The notes: a model not told the origin generated them from the sequence alone. A stretch of DNA of 64,000 nucleotides from Rhodobacterales bacterium (GCA_003249215.1 QKJR01000020.1:16119-80118); one strand, 5' to 3'; shown: positions 1-9,677, counted from the first letter of the stretch. Translations and numbers: made by a program.

Positions 1-330
1 CTGATGAGCACCGCCCCCGAGGTGCGCGAAACGGCCCGGATCTATCTGCCCTGGCTTGCCATCGCGCCGCTGATCGGCATCGCGAGCTGGATGTTCGACG
101 GCATCTTCATCGGCGCCACGCTGACGCGCGAGATGCGCAATGCGATGGTACCGGCGGTCGCGCTCTATGCCGCGGCGGTGGCGGTGCTGGTGCCGGCCTT
201 CGGCAACCACGGGCTCTGGGCGGCACTGATGGTGCTCAATGCCGCGCGGGGGGTGACGATGGCGGTGCTCTATCCGCGCGCCGAGGCCCGCGCCCGCGAC
301 CGCGCGGCCGAGATGCGCGTCGCGGCCTGA
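1..330 (+). CDS. MATE family efflux transporter, C-terminal fragment
   Basis: The frame is open from the first base of the window, so this is the 3' part of a longer gene that starts outside. The last ~109 residues contain an FDGIFIGAT motif and about three hydrophobic spans, followed by a charged cytoplasmic tail. This matches the end of DinF-type MATE transporters, which exchange cationic drugs or metabolites for Na+ or H+ at the inner membrane. The substrate cannot be told from this fragment. The methionine at base 4 is very unlikely to be the true start, because the conserved transporter core is missing. Confidence 0.8.
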   Translation: MMSTAPEVRETARIYLPWLAIAPLIGIASWMFDGIFIGATLTREMRNAMVPAVALYAAAVAVLVPAFGNHGLWAALMVLNAARGVTMAVLYPRAEARARDRAAEMRVAA

Positions 331-445
331 TCCGGCCCGATCCCCGCCCACACGATCCCCGCCCGATCCCTGCCCGTCCGGGGCCGGTGCGATTGACCCA
401 GCCCGGGGTTCCGCTATCCTGCCCAAAACGACAGAGCAGGCCCGG

Positions 446-1462
446 ATGACAGCCCTTCCGCAATACGACCGCCTCGAGGCCCCCGGCATCTGGCGCGAAA
501 CGCCTCAGGCGCAGCGTCAGGAGGTGATCGTCTCCTTCGGCGATGCGACGCTGGTGATTGCCGATGACCGCTCGGCGCGGGCGCTGGCGCATTGGTCGCT
601 GCCCGCGATGGTGCGGCGCAATCCCGGCAAGCGGCCCGCGCTTTATGCCCCCTCCGAAGAGGAGGGCGAAGAGCTCGAACTGGCCGACGAGACCATGATC
701 GAGGCGATCGAGAAGGTTCATACCGTGCTCGAGGCGCGGCGCCCGCATCCCGGGCGGCTGCGCTCGGTCTTTTCGATCGGGGCCGGGGTGGCGCTTGCGG
801 GGCTGGCGGTCCTGTGGCTGCCCGGGGCTCTGATCGAACAGGCCGCGCGGGTCGCGCCGCAGGCCAAGCGGGTCGAGATCGGCCGTCAGGTTCTGGCCGA
901 ACTTTCCACCCTGACGGGCGCGCCCTGCCGCGCGAGCTCGGGCGATGCCGCGCTCAAGGCGCTGGCCGCGCGGCTCTCGGGACCTGAACAGATCCTCGTG
1001 CTGCCGCAGGCGCTCAAGGGCGCGCGGCGCCTGCCCGGCAAGATCGCGGTGATCGGGCGCGGGCTGATCGAGAAGGTCGACACGCCCGAGGCCGCCGCGG
1101 GCCAGATCATCGCAGCCGAACTGGACGGGGTCGAACACGATCCGTTGCTGACGTTGCTGCGATGGGCGGGCGCGCGCGCGGCCTTCAAATTACTGACCAC
1201 CGGCGATCTGCCAGCCTCCGCGCTCAAGGGCTATGGCGAGGTTCTGCTCGCCACCCCGCCCGCGCGCCCGGCCGACGAGCCGCTTCTGGCGGCCTTCGCG
1301 GCGGCGGGCGTGTCCTCGACGCCCTATGCCTTCTCGGTCGATCCCTCGGGCGAGAGCGTGCTCGGCCTGATCGAGGCCGATCCGTTCCGCGACGCGCCGG
1401 CGCCCCGCCCGGTGCTCGACGATGCGAACTGGGTCGCGCTGCAGGACATCTGCGGCGGCTAG
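446..1462 (+). CDS. hypothetical membrane-anchored protein
   Basis: The 338-residue product is not recognised. An acidic, hydrophilic N-terminal ~105 residues is followed by one clear membrane span (about residues 108-127) and a ~210-residue C-terminal part. There is no cleavable signal peptide at the start. The N-terminus is therefore probably cytoplasmic and the C-terminal part probably periplasmic. The C-terminal part has two cysteines, in GAPCRAS and in the last residues (ICGG), which could pair. Codon use and GC content match the neighbours. It lies 115 bases after the MATE gene and converges on the SPOR protein gene, so context gives no function. Confidence 0.7.
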   Translation: MTALPQYDRLEAPGIWRETPQAQRQEVIVSFGDATLVIADDRSARALAHWSLPAMVRRNPGKRPALYAPSEEEGEELELADETMIEAIEKVHTVLEARRPHPGRLRSVFSIGAGVALAGLAVLWLPGALIEQAARVAPQAKRVEIGRQVLAELSTLTGAPCRASSGDAALKALAARLSGPEQILVLPQALKGARRLPGKIAVIGRGLIEKVDTPEAAAGQIIAAELDGVEHDPLLTLLRWAGARAAFKLLTTGDLPASALKGYGEVLLATPPARPADEPLLAAFAAAGVSSTPYAFSVDPSGESVLGLIEADPFRDAPAPRPVLDDANWVALQDICGG

Positions 1463-1527
1463 ACGGAAAAGGGCGACCCGAAGGCCGCCCTTTGTCCGTT
1501 TCGCGCTCAGATCCGGGCTGGCCCGTT

Positions 1528-3273
1528 TCAGCGCAAGAAAGCATCTCCGAAGCCCGCCGCGCGCACCGCACCCAGCGCCCGTGCCGCATCCGCGGCCCCG
1601 ATCGGCCCGGCATAGACGATCGTCAGCTTGCCCGCGGCCCCGCTCGCCACCGGCAGGCCCGCGGCGCGCAGCCGCGCCTTGGCGCCCTCGGCATTGCCGG
1701 CCACGGCGAAACTGCCGACCTGAATGTAACGCGCGGCGGCGGCCTGCACCTGCGGGGCGGCGGCAGGTTGGCTCAGCGCGGGACGCGCGGTCTTCGTGAC
1801 CACTTTCTCGGAGGCGGGGACCGATTTCGTGGAATAGATCACCGTCTCGGCGGGCGCCGCGGCATATTGATAGGGCGCGAGCGCCTCTTGCGGCACCTTG
1901 ATCCGCAGGCGGGCCGCGGTCTTGGGCGTCACCGCGCGCGCGGGCACCTGATTGGTCCAGATCATCCCCATCGTGGCATCGCCCATCGCATCGCGCGGAC
2001 CGCGATAGGGGTTCAGCCGGCCATCGGTGAAGGCGGCGCGATAGCCGCTCTCGTAGGATTTGCTCGACACGGCGACCGGCGCGAGCATCGTCTGTCCGGT
2101 CGGCGTGCGCAGACTGACCTCGGAGGGGACATAACCCTGCATCTGATAGGGGCTCTGGCGGGCATAGGATTGCTGCGGGCTAGGCCCGCCCGCCGCCGCC
2201 GGCGCAGGTCCGCCGGTGGTAACCGTCACATTATAGCCCGTGCCGCCGACCATGACCGGCCCGGGGACCGGGGCTGCATAGGCGGGGGCCGCATGGGCGG
2301 GGGCGCGATAGACCGGCGCGGTGCTCACCCGCGGCCCGAGGCCCGCGACCTGAAGACCCGGAAGACCCGCCGCATTGATGAAGCCCACAGGATCGGCAGT
2401 CTCGGCCGAGCAACGCAGCACGCGGCGCCCGTCCGACAGGTAATAGCGTTGGGCGACCGCGGCCCGGTTCGGGCAGGCGGCCGGGGCGGTAACGGTCTCG
2501 ACGCGCAGGATACTGGGCGCACTGCCCGCGACCGGGGCCGCGGCGAAGACGCTCGGCGCCATGCCGACCGGCGCGGCCATCGGCGCGCCCGGCAGGGGCA
2601 GCGGCGCCAGACGCCCACCGGCATAGGTATAGGGCGAGACATAGCCGCCCGGGGTGGCAGGCGTGGCCGCCGGGGTCGGCGCGGGCACCGCGACAGGGGG
2701 TATCACGGGCGCCACGGCAGGCAAGGGCTTGGCAGGGGTAACAGGTGCCGCCTTCGGACCGATCCGCGGCGGCGTCGTGGTCAGCGCGATGGTCGGCATC
2801 GGCTTGCCCACGAAGGGCGTCGGCTCGAAGGGCGAGGGCACAGCGGCGGTGGTGCGCACCGGGGCGGGCGCGGCCTTCGGCGTCTGGGCGACCTTCGGGG
2901 CAGGAACGGCGATCGCAACAGCGACGGGCGGGGCTACGGGTGCAGGCGCGGCAACGGCTGCAGGGGCCGGGGCGGCCTCGGGTTCGGCCACCGGGGCCGA
3001 TTTCGCGATATCGAGCACCTTCTCATTGCCGGAGAAGGTCGGCTTGTAACCACAGAGTTGCTTGCGGCCGCGGTCGATCCGCGGCACCCAGTTCACCGCC
3101 GAGCCATAGCCCGCGCGCACGAAGACGCAGCCCGTGCTGTCGACATATTGGCGCCCGGTGTAGGAGGCGGGCGGCACTTCGGCCGGGCCATTCAGGTCCA
3201 TCTCGGCGCGCACCGCACCCGCCCCAAATGCGGTGAGCACGATCACCGACGTCAAAACAGCCCGAAACCCCAT
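1528..3273 (-). CDS. SPOR domain-containing secreted protein
   Basis: The 581-residue protein has an N-terminal signal peptide (MGFRAVLTS..., cleavage after a VRA-like site). A long middle region is very rich in Ala and Pro. The last ~70 residues (from RYIQVGSFA) form a SPOR fold, which binds denuded peptidoglycan at the septum. A cysteine-containing segment (CPNRAAV...RVLRCS) lies near the centre. The role is probably cell-wall or division related in the periplasm; partners are unknown. I chose the ATG at 3273 because the signal peptide begins there. An in-frame GTG at 3288 would add five residues. Confidence 0.75.
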   Translation of the reverse strand: MGFRAVLTSVIVLTAFGAGAVRAEMDLNGPAEVPPASYTGRQYVDSTGCVFVRAGYGSAVNWVPRIDRGRKQLCGYKPTFSGNEKVLDIAKSAPVAEPEAAPAPAAVAAPAPVAPPVAVAIAVPAPKVAQTPKAAPAPVRTTAAVPSPFEPTPFVGKPMPTIALTTTPPRIGPKAAPVTPAKPLPAVAPVIPPVAVPAPTPAATPATPGGYVSPYTYAGGRLAPLPLPGAPMAAPVGMAPSVFAAAPVAGSAPSILRVETVTAPAACPNRAAVAQRYYLSDGRRVLRCSAETADPVGFINAAGLPGLQVAGLGPRVSTAPVYRAPAHAAPAYAAPVPGPVMVGGTGYNVTVTTGGPAPAAAGGPSPQQSYARQSPYQMQGYVPSEVSLRTPTGQTMLAPVAVSSKSYESGYRAAFTDGRLNPYRGPRDAMGDATMGMIWTNQVPARAVTPKTAARLRIKVPQEALAPYQYAAAPAETVIYSTKSVPASEKVVTKTARPALSQPAAAPQVQAAAARYIQVGSFAVAGNAEGAKARLRAAGLPVASGAAGKLTIVYAGPIGAADAARALGAVRAAGFGDAFLR

Positions 3274-3339
3274 TGCCACCCCCGTCACAGTTCCCCGAAA
3301 AATGCCGCAAGCCTGCCGCGGAGTAAAGGGGAAAGGGGC

Positions 3340-3972
3340 TTATTTTGTGCCGAACATCCGGTCGCCCGCATCCCCTAGCCCCGGCACGATATAGCCGTGG
3401 TCATTGAGGTGATCGTCGAGCGAGGCGGTGACGATCGGCACATCGGGGTGCGCCTCGCGCATCCGCGCCACGCCCTCGGGCGCCGCCAGAAGGCAGAGGA
3501 AGCGGATGTTCTTGGCGCCCTTCTCCTTCAAGAGATCGATCGCCGCGACCGAACTGTTGCCGGTGGCAAGCATCGGATCGACGACGATGGTCATGCGATT
3601 GTCGAGCTCGGCCGGCACCTTGCAGTAATATTGCACAGGCTTGAGCGTCTCGGGGTCGCGGTAGAGGCCGACGAAGCCCACCCGCGCCGCAGGGATCAGC
3701 TCGAGGATCCCGTCCAAGAGCCCGTTGCCCGCCCGCAAGATCGAGATCAGCGCGAGCTTCTTGCCCTCGAGGATCGGCGCATCCATCGGGCAGAGCGGCG
3801 TGTCGATGGTCTTCGTCGTCAGCTCCAACCCGCGGGTCACCTCATAGCCCAAGAGCAGGCTGATCTCGCGCAAAAGCTGGCGGAAGCTCGCGGTCGAAGT
3901 GTCCTTCTCGCGCATCAGGGTGAGTTTGTGCTGCACCAGCGGGTGGTCCACCACGGTCAGATGTTCGGTCAT
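3340..3972 (-). CDS. upp: uracil phosphoribosyltransferase
   Basis: The 210-residue enzyme converts uracil and PRPP to UMP. It shows the type I PRTase PRPP loop ([10 protein letters not shown]) and the upp-typical C-terminus with [18 protein letters not shown], which contacts uracil. Length matches the family. It is the last gene of a leftward salvage operon, 20 bases after deoB. Uridine and deoxyuridine freed upstream by cytidine deaminase can be split to uracil, which this enzyme recaptures. Confidence 0.95.
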   Translation of the reverse strand: MTEHLTVVDHPLVQHKLTLMREKDTSTASFRQLLREISLLLGYEVTRGLELTTKTIDTPLCPMDAPILEGKKLALISILRAGNGLLDGILELIPAARVGFVGLYRDPETLKPVQYYCKVPAELDNRMTIVVDPMLATGNSSVAAIDLLKEKGAKNIRFLCLLAAPEGVARMREAHPDVPIVTASLDDHLNDHGYIVPGLGDAGDRMFGTK

Positions 3973-3992
3973 GTTCGTCCCCGTCGGTTCTG

Positions 3993-5219
3993 TCAGTCGA
4001 GAAAGGATTGGCCCGCGCCGCGCGGCCCGAGCCCGAGATGCGCCGCGACCGAGGCCGCGACATCGGCATAGGCCACCTGCCCCAGCGCCCGCGCGCCCTG
4101 CCCCTGCCCCGCGATCTGGCCCACCACCGGCACGCGCTCGCGGGTGTGGTCGGTGCCGGTCCAGCTCGGGTCATTGCCATGATCGGCGGTGAAGAGCACG
4201 AGATCGCCGGGCCGCAGCAGCGCCATGAACCGCCCCGCCACCCCGTCGAACCATTCGAGCGCCCGGGCATAGCCCGAGATGTCGCGGCGATGGCCATAGA
4301 GGCTGTCGAATTCGACGAAATTGGCGAAGGTCAGGCTACCCTCCTCGGCGTCGGTGCCGAGCGCTAGCAGATACTCGGCCAGATCGGCGTCGGATTTGCC
4401 CTTGTGCAGATGGGTGATGCCGCGATGGCTGAAAATGTCGCCGATCTTGCCGATCGCATGGGTCACGCGGCCCTCGGCCTCGGCCCAGTCCAGAAGCGTG
4501 GGCGCGGGCGGGGCGATGGCGAAATCGCGGCGGTTCGGGGTGCGGGTGAAGGCGCCGGGCCGCCCGGTGAAGGGGCGCGCGATGACCCGGCCGACCTTCA
4601 TCGCATGCAGCGTCGGTGCGATATCCTGACAAAGCTGCAGGAGCCGCGGCAGGCCGAAGCTTTCCTCATGCGCGGCGATCTGAAAGACAGAGTCGGCCGA
4701 GGTGTAGCAGATCGGCCAGCCGGTGCGCATGTGCTCCTCGCCGAGGCGCGCGATGATCTCGGTGCCCGAGGCGTGGCAATTGCCGAGAATGCCTTCGGTG
4801 CCCGCAGCAGTGCAGACCTCGGCCACCAGATCGGTCGGAAAACTCTGCTCATGCGCGGTGAAATAATGCCAATCCCAAGGCACCGGCACCCCGGCCAGCT
4901 CCCAATGCCCCGAAGGCGTGTCCTTGCCCGGAGAGATCTCGTTGGCCGCGCCCCAAAGGCCCGCGGGGGTGGCACCAAGCCCCGGCACATGCATCCCCGA
5001 GGCGAGTTCCAGTGCCGCGCCAAGACCCAGCGCATCGAGATGGGGCATCCTGAGCAGCCCCGAACGCCCGTTCTCGGCCTCGCCCGCAGCGCAGACCTGC
5101 GCGATATGCCCGAGCGTGCAGGCGCCGGTGTCGGGGCGCCCGTCGTTGAAGAAGCGGTCGGCATCCTGCGCGCCGCCAATCCCCACCGAATCCATCACGA
5201 TCAGGAAAGCGCGGCTCAT
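3993..5219 (-). CDS. deoB: phosphopentomutase
   Basis: The 408-residue enzyme interconverts (deoxy)ribose-1-phosphate and 5-phosphate, linking nucleoside breakdown to central carbon metabolism. It belongs to the alkaline phosphatase superfamily. The N-terminal metal site is in VMDSVGIGG, and C-terminal metal ligands are in TADHGNDP and the following HTRERVPV. Its ATG overlaps the deoA stop (ATGA at 5216-5219), which points to translational coupling. No deoC aldolase is present nearby, so the last step must be encoded elsewhere. Confidence 0.95.
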   Translation of the reverse strand: MSRAFLIVMDSVGIGGAQDADRFFNDGRPDTGACTLGHIAQVCAAGEAENGRSGLLRMPHLDALGLGAALELASGMHVPGLGATPAGLWGAANEISPGKDTPSGHWELAGVPVPWDWHYFTAHEQSFPTDLVAEVCTAAGTEGILGNCHASGTEIIARLGEEHMRTGWPICYTSADSVFQIAAHEESFGLPRLLQLCQDIAPTLHAMKVGRVIARPFTGRPGAFTRTPNRRDFAIAPPAPTLLDWAEAEGRVTHAIGKIGDIFSHRGITHLHKGKSDADLAEYLLALGTDAEEGSLTFANFVEFDSLYGHRRDISGYARALEWFDGVAGRFMALLRPGDLVLFTADHGNDPSWTGTDHTRERVPVVGQIAGQGQGARALGQVAYADVAASVAAHLGLGPRGAGQSFLD

Positions 5220-6547
5220 GACAGCACCCCCGCATCCTCGGGCCCGATCCGCTCATGGATCAGCGGCGGCTCTTCGGGCAGGCTCTCGCTCAGCTCATAG
5301 GCCGCCAACACAGCGGCCACCGCGGCCTCGGCGCGGTCCTCGGAACTGGCATGGACCATGGCGATCGGCTCGCCCGCGGCCATTTCCTCACCGATCACGG
5401 CGAGCCCCGAGAGGCCCACCGAGGGGTTGATCTTGTCGGTGCCCACGAGCCGCCCGCCGCCGAGCCGCACCACCGCCTCGCCAAGGGCCCGCGCATTGAC
5501 ACGGGCGACGAAGCCCGCGAGCGGGCTCGGCACGATCTTGAACACCGGCGCCGAGGGCAGCCGATCGGGGTAACGCTCGACGAAATCCGCAGGGCCGCCG
5601 AGGGCCGCGACCATCCGCCCGAAGGTCTCGGCCGCGCGGCCGGTCTCGAGCGCATGGTCGATCAACGCCGCCCCGGCATCCATGTCCTCGGCCTTGCCGG
5701 CAAGCACGAGCGCTTCGCCACCCAAGGCCGCCGTCACATCCCAGAGCGCCTCGTTGACCGAAGTGCCGGTCAGCGTCTCCATCACCTCGAGCACCTCGAG
5801 CGCATTGCCCGCGGAATGGCCGAGGCTCTGGTTCATATCGGTGATCAGCGCCGAGGTCTTGCAGCCCGCGCCGTTCGCCGTGGCGACGAGGCTGAGCGCG
5901 AGCGCCCGCGCGCTCTCGGCATCGGGCATGAAGGCGCCCGAGCCCACCTTGACGTCGAGCACCAGCCCCTCGAGCCCGGCGGCGAGTTTCTTCGAGAGGA
6001 TCGAGGCGGTGATCAGGTCGATGTTCTCGACCGTCGAGGAAATGTCACGAATGCCGTAAAGGCGCTTGTCGGCCGGGGCAATCTCGCCCGTCGCGCCGAC
6101 GATCGCGCAGCCGACATCGGCTACGACGCGTTGGAGCACATCGACACCGGGCAGCGCGCGATAGCCCGGGATCGCCTCCATCTTGTCGAGGGTCCCGCCG
6201 GTATGGCCAAGCCCCCGCCCCGAGATCATCGGCACGAAAACGCCACAGGCCGCCAGCGCCGGCGCCAGAAGCAGCGAAACCGAGTCGCCGATCCCGCCGG
6301 TCGAATGCTTGTCGATCACCGGCCCGGGCAGATCCCAGCGCATCACCTGACCCGAGTCACGCATCGCCCGGGTCAGCGCGACGCGCCCCTGCGGGCCGAT
6401 CCCCTTGAGGAAGACCGCCATTGCGAAGGCGCCCGCCTGCGCATCCGAGACATCGCCACTGGCAAGCCCCTGCGCAAACCAAGTGGCCGCCTCGGGGCTC
6501 AGGCCCCGACCGTCGCGCACGGCGGCGATGACGCTGCGGGCATCCAT
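5216..6547 (-). CDS. deoA: thymidine phosphorylase
   Basis: The 443-residue enzyme splits thymidine or deoxyuridine with phosphate to give the base and deoxyribose-1-phosphate. Recognisable features are the phosphate/base-binding segments KHSTGGIGD and ISGRGLGHTGGT, and a typical C-terminal domain. I chose the ATG at 6547 (MDARSVIAAV), which overlaps the cdd stop by one base. The frame stays open upstream into cdd, but that part is not coding. It is the second gene of the cdd-deoA-deoB-upp operon. Confidence 0.95.
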   Translation of the reverse strand: MDARSVIAAVRDGRGLSPEAATWFAQGLASGDVSDAQAGAFAMAVFLKGIGPQGRVALTRAMRDSGQVMRWDLPGPVIDKHSTGGIGDSVSLLLAPALAACGVFVPMISGRGLGHTGGTLDKMEAIPGYRALPGVDVLQRVVADVGCAIVGATGEIAPADKRLYGIRDISSTVENIDLITASILSKKLAAGLEGLVLDVKVGSGAFMPDAESARALALSLVATANGAGCKTSALITDMNQSLGHSAGNALEVLEVMETLTGTSVNEALWDVTAALGGEALVLAGKAEDMDAGAALIDHALETGRAAETFGRMVAALGGPADFVERYPDRLPSAPVFKIVPSPLAGFVARVNARALGEAVVRLGGGRLVGTDKINPSVGLSGLAVIGEEMAAGEPIAMVHASSEDRAEAAVAAVLAAYELSESLPEEPPLIHERIGPEDAGVLS

Positions 6548-6939
6548 CAGACGTTGTCCATGTGGCTCATGTCGAAGCGCCCCGGCAGGAGATCGCCGAT
6601 CGTGGTTTCCAGCCGCGCGCCCGAGGTCGTAGCAAGCGTCACCGGCACCTCGGCCTTGCCGAATTCGGCGAGCTTCTGGCGGCAACCGCCGCAGGGCGGC
6701 ACCGGGGTCGGGCTGTCGGCGATCACCACGACCTCGACCAGTTCCGTCTCGCCCGCCGCGCACATTGCGGCAATGGCGCCGGCCTCGGCGCAAGTGCCCT
6801 CAGGGTAGGCCACATTCTCGACGTTCACGCCCTGATAGATCGCGCCCGACTTGCCGCGGATCGCCGCGCCGACCTTGAACTTGGAATAGGGCGCATAGGC
6901 ATTCTCGCGCACCTTCGTCGCGGCATCGAGCAGGGACAT
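6547..6939 (-). CDS. cdd: cytidine deaminase
   Basis: The 130-residue enzyme hydrolyses (deoxy)cytidine to (deoxy)uridine. It is the short tetrameric form. The zinc and proton-shuttle residues are in TCAEAGAI (Cys and Glu) and the other two zinc cysteines are in PCGGCRQ. Start is the ATG at 6939, which has a GGAGG ribosome site just upstream (read leftwards). It is the first gene of the operon, so the operon promoter should lie in the 6940-7183 divergent region shared with maeB. Confidence 0.95.
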   Translation of the reverse strand: MSLLDAATKVRENAYAPYSKFKVGAAIRGKSGAIYQGVNVENVAYPEGTCAEAGAIAAMCAAGETELVEVVVIADSPTPVPPCGGCRQKLAEFGKAEVPVTLATTSGARLETTIGDLLPGRFDMSHMDNV

Positions 6940-7058
6940 TCGGGCCTCCGGTCTGATTTGTCCAAACGGTTCGGTTTTGATCCTGCGCCGCGGCCGCGCC
7001 CGATGCAAGCGGCGCCATGCGCGCGCGGGCCTCAAAGGCCGCAGCCGACGGCCCCGTC

Positions 7059-7151
7059 ATGCTCGGGTTCATGCACGGCGCCATGCATGGCGCGAAACCC
7101 CGCCCGCGCGGCGAGAACGCATTCCGCCTATTTCCCCCGCGCCCCATTTAG
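7059..7151 (+). other. small open frame upstream of maeB, doubtful
   Basis: A 30-codon frame beginning MLGFMHGAMHGA runs to a TAG at 7149-7151, 32 bases before maeB. It has no convincing ribosome site and contains a 16-base perfect palindrome (7078-7093). It could be a leader peptide or simply open by chance in GC-rich DNA. I list it only because nothing else is evident between cdd and maeB. Confidence 0.15.
7078..7093. promoter_or_regulatory. 16-bp perfect palindrome in cdd-maeB divergent region
   Basis: GCGCCATGCATGGCGC is a perfect two-fold palindrome lying between the divergently read cdd and maeB genes, 90 bases before the maeB start. It may be an operator for either gene. I know of no named regulator with this site. 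Confidence 0.3.
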
Positions 7152-7183
7152 TTTAAGGCTAAACCAGTTTCAGGGAGACCCCA

Positions 7184-9463
7184 ATGACCGAAGACCGGCT
7201 GGATCCGGCGCGTCACCCCGCGCTCGACTATCATGAATTCCCCAAGCCCGGGAAACTCGAGATCCGCGCAACCAAGCCGCTCGCCAACGGCCGCGACCTG
7301 AGCCGCGCCTATTCGCCCGGCGTCGCCGAGGCCTGCCTCGAGATCAAGGCCGATCCGGCGACCGCGGCGCGCTATACTGCACGGGGCAACCTCGTCGCGG
7401 TCGTGTCGAACGGCACCGCGGTGCTGGGCTTGGGCAATATCGGGGCGCTCGCGTCGAAGCCGGTGATGGAGGGCAAGGCGGTCCTCTTCAAGAAATTCGC
7501 CAATATCGACTGTTTCGACCTCGAACTGAACGAGCCCGACCCGGTGAAACTCGCCGAGATCGTCTGCGCCCTCGAGCCCTCCTTCGGCGCGATCAACCTC
7601 GAGGACATTAAGGCGCCCGACTGCTTCATCGTGGAAAAGATCTGCCGCGAGCGGATGAACATTCCGGTCTTCCACGACGATCAGCACGGCACCGCCATCG
7701 TCGTGGGCGCGGCGGCCACCAATGCGCTCAAGATCGCGGGCAAAAAGTTCGAGGACATCAAGATCGTCTCGACCGGCGGCGGCGCGGCGGGGATCGCCTG
7801 CCTCAACATGCTGCTGAAACTGGGCGTCAAGCGCGAGAATGTTTGGCTCTGCGACATCAAGGGCCTCGTCTATGAGGGCCGCACCGAGGAGATGACGCCG
7901 CAAAAGGCCGCCTATGCGCAGACATCCGACCTGCGCAGCCTCGATCAGGTGATCGAAGGCGCCGACATGTTCCTCGGCCTCTCCGGCCCCGGCGTTCTGA
8001 CACCCGAGATGGTCGCGAAAATGACCGATCGGCCGATTGTCTTCGCGCTTGCGAACCCCACGCCGGAGATCCTGCCCGACGACGTGCGCACCGTTGCCCC
8101 GAACGCAATCATCGCCACCGGGCGCAGCGATTTTCCCAATCAGGTCAACAACGTCCTGTGCTTCCCCTTCATCTTCCGCGCCGCCCTCGATGTGGGCGCC
8201 ACGCAGATCAACGACGAGATGCAGCTCGCCTGCATCGAGGGGATCGCCGCGCTCGCCCGCGCCACCACCAGCGCCGAGGCCGCCGCCGCCTATCGTGGCG
8301 AGAAGCTGAGCTTCGGCCCCGATTACCTGATCCCGAAACCCTTCGATCCGCGGTTGATCGGCACCGTGGCCAAGGCCGTCGCCCGCGCCGCGATGGAGAC
8401 CGGCGTGGCCACCCGGCAGATCGAGGACCTCGACGCCTACAAGCGCCGCCTCGACGGTTCGGTCTTCAAATCGGCCCTGCTGATGCGCCCGGTCTTCGAG
8501 GCCGCGGCCACCGCCACGCGCCGCATCGTCTTTGCCGAGGGCGAGGATGAGCGCGTGTTGCGCGCCGCCAATGCGATGATCGAGGAAACCACCGACCGCC
8601 CGATCCTGATCGGCCGCCCCGAGGTTCTGGAAAAACGCTGCGAGCGCGCAGGCCTGCCGATCCGGCCGGGCACCGATTTCGAGGTGGTAAACCCCGAAAA
8701 CGACCCCCGCTATCGCGATTACTGGGGCACCTATCACGAGCTGATGGCGCGGCGCGGCATCTCGCCCGATCTGGCGCGCGCGATCATGCGCACCAACACC
8801 ACCGCCATCGCCGCGATCATGGTGCATCGCGACGAGGCCGACAGCATGATCTGCGGCACCTTCGGGCAATATCTGTGGCACCTGAAATACGTCCGCGAGA
8901 TCCTCGCGCGCGGCAAGCTGCATCCGATCGGCGCACTCAGCCTGATGATCCTCGAGGATGCGCCGCTGTTCATCGCCGACACTCATGTGAACCCCGAGCC
9001 GACGCCCGAGCAGATCGCCGAGACGGTGATCGGCGCCGCGCGCCACGTGCGCCGCTTCGGCCTCTCGCCGCGGGTCGCGCTCTGCTCGCACAGCCAGTTC
9101 GGCAACCTCGACACCGATTCGGGCCGGCGGATGCGCGCGGCGATGGACCTGCTCGAGGCGCGAGAGGTCGACTTCGCCTTCGAGGGCGAGATGCATGTCG
9201 ATGCGGCCCTCGATCAGACGATCCGCGACCGGCTGCTGCCCGCCTCGCGCTTCGAAGGAGCGGCGAACGTGCTCGTCTTCGCCAATAACGACGCGGCCTC
9301 GGGGGTGCGAAATATCCTGAAGATGAAGGCCGGCGGGCTTGAGGTCGGGCCGATCCTGATGGGGATGGGCAACAAGGCGCATATCGTGACGCCCTCGATC
9401 ACCACGCGGGGTCTTTTGAACATGTCGGCCATCGCCGGCACGCCGGTCGCGCATTACGGCTGA
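7184..9463 (+). CDS. maeB: NADP-dependent malic enzyme with phosphotransacetylase-like domain
   Basis: The 759-residue protein oxidatively decarboxylates malate to pyruvate with NADP+. The first ~410 residues are malic enzyme: an N-terminal catalytic domain with YSPGVAEAC and FHDDQHGTA, then a Rossmann domain with [12 protein letters not shown]. Residues ~430-759 resemble phosphate acetyltransferase; in this family that domain is regulatory, sensing acetyl-CoA. Length is standard for the MaeB class. The start has a good ribosome site (CAGGGAGA). The gene is followed by prpE; both act around the pyruvate/propionate node. Confidence 0.93.
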   Translation: MTEDRLDPARHPALDYHEFPKPGKLEIRATKPLANGRDLSRAYSPGVAEACLEIKADPATAARYTARGNLVAVVSNGTAVLGLGNIGALASKPVMEGKAVLFKKFANIDCFDLELNEPDPVKLAEIVCALEPSFGAINLEDIKAPDCFIVEKICRERMNIPVFHDDQHGTAIVVGAAATNALKIAGKKFEDIKIVSTGGGAAGIACLNMLLKLGVKRENVWLCDIKGLVYEGRTEEMTPQKAAYAQTSDLRSLDQVIEGADMFLGLSGPGVLTPEMVAKMTDRPIVFALANPTPEILPDDVRTVAPNAIIATGRSDFPNQVNNVLCFPFIFRAALDVGATQINDEMQLACIEGIAALARATTSAEAAAAYRGEKLSFGPDYLIPKPFDPRLIGTVAKAVARAAMETGVATRQIEDLDAYKRRLDGSVFKSALLMRPVFEAAATATRRIVFAEGEDERVLRAANAMIEETTDRPILIGRPEVLEKRCERAGLPIRPGTDFEVVNPENDPRYRDYWGTYHELMARRGISPDLARAIMRTNTTAIAAIMVHRDEADSMICGTFGQYLWHLKYVREILARGKLHPIGALSLMILEDAPLFIADTHVNPEPTPEQIAETVIGAARHVRRFGLSPRVALCSHSQFGNLDTDSGRRMRAAMDLLEAREVDFAFEGEMHVDAALDQTIRDRLLPASRFEGAANVLVFANNDAASGVRNILKMKAGGLEVGPILMGMGNKAHIVTPSITTRGLLNMSAIAGTPVAHYG

Positions 9464-9542
9464 GACCGGGCGGGGCGGCACGCGTGCGCGCCCCGCAAGC
9501 CCCTCCGATCCCCGCAAGGCAGCTTTGCGCCCCGCGCAGAAA

Positions 9543-9552
9543 ACTTTGCAAA
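9543..9552. promoter_or_regulatory. TTTGCAAA operator 1, candidate ScfR/RamB-type site
   Basis: ACTTTGCAAA occurs here, preceded by AAA, so the 13-base AAAACTTTGCAAA matches the RamB motif as I recall it. In Rhodobacter, the short-chain acyl-CoA regulator PccR is reported to bind TTTGCAAA repeats. The site lies 174 bases before prpE, whose substrate is propionate. Confidence 0.6.
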
Positions 9553-9590
9553 TACCGGACAGGGAGCGAACAAGCCAAGCGCAGGGCGGG

Positions 9591-9607
9591 ACTTTGCAAA
9601 AATTTGC
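9591..9607. promoter_or_regulatory. TTTGCAAA operator 2 with a trailing TTTGC half-site
   Basis: A second ACTTTGCAAA lies exactly 48 bases after the first copy. It is followed two bases later by another TTTGC half-site (9603-9607). The same helical phase and exact 10-base repetition argue against chance. With site 1 it makes a plausible paired operator for prpE. Confidence 0.6.
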
Positions 9608-9658
9608 GGGATGATTTCGCGGATTTCTGCATAATTTCGCGCCAAACCGCCCCAGCGC

Positions 9659-9677
9659 CCCGCAAGAATCTTGCGGG
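9659..9677. promoter_or_regulatory. 19-bp inverted repeat just upstream of prpE
   Basis: CCCGCAAGAATCTTGCGGG has perfect 9-base arms around a single A and lies 48 bases before the prpE ATG. It could be an operator (its half-site carries the TTGC core seen in the upstream sites) or a 5' leader hairpin. It is not followed by a T tract, so it is not a terminator for maeB. Confidence 0.45.

Noticed and set aside
5..330. MATE fragment read as a complete 108-residue protein
   Set aside because: The frame is open to the window edge and the sequence matches only the C-terminal end of a transporter.
1162..3378. A rightward open frame of about 740 codons opposite the SPOR protein gene
   Set aside because: Arg/Gly-rich shadow of the real leftward gene, which has a signal peptide and SPOR domain.
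7151..7164. Inverted repeat GTTTA-N4-TAAAC just before maeB
   Set aside because: Arms of only five bases in an AT-rich patch; too short to call an operator without conservation.
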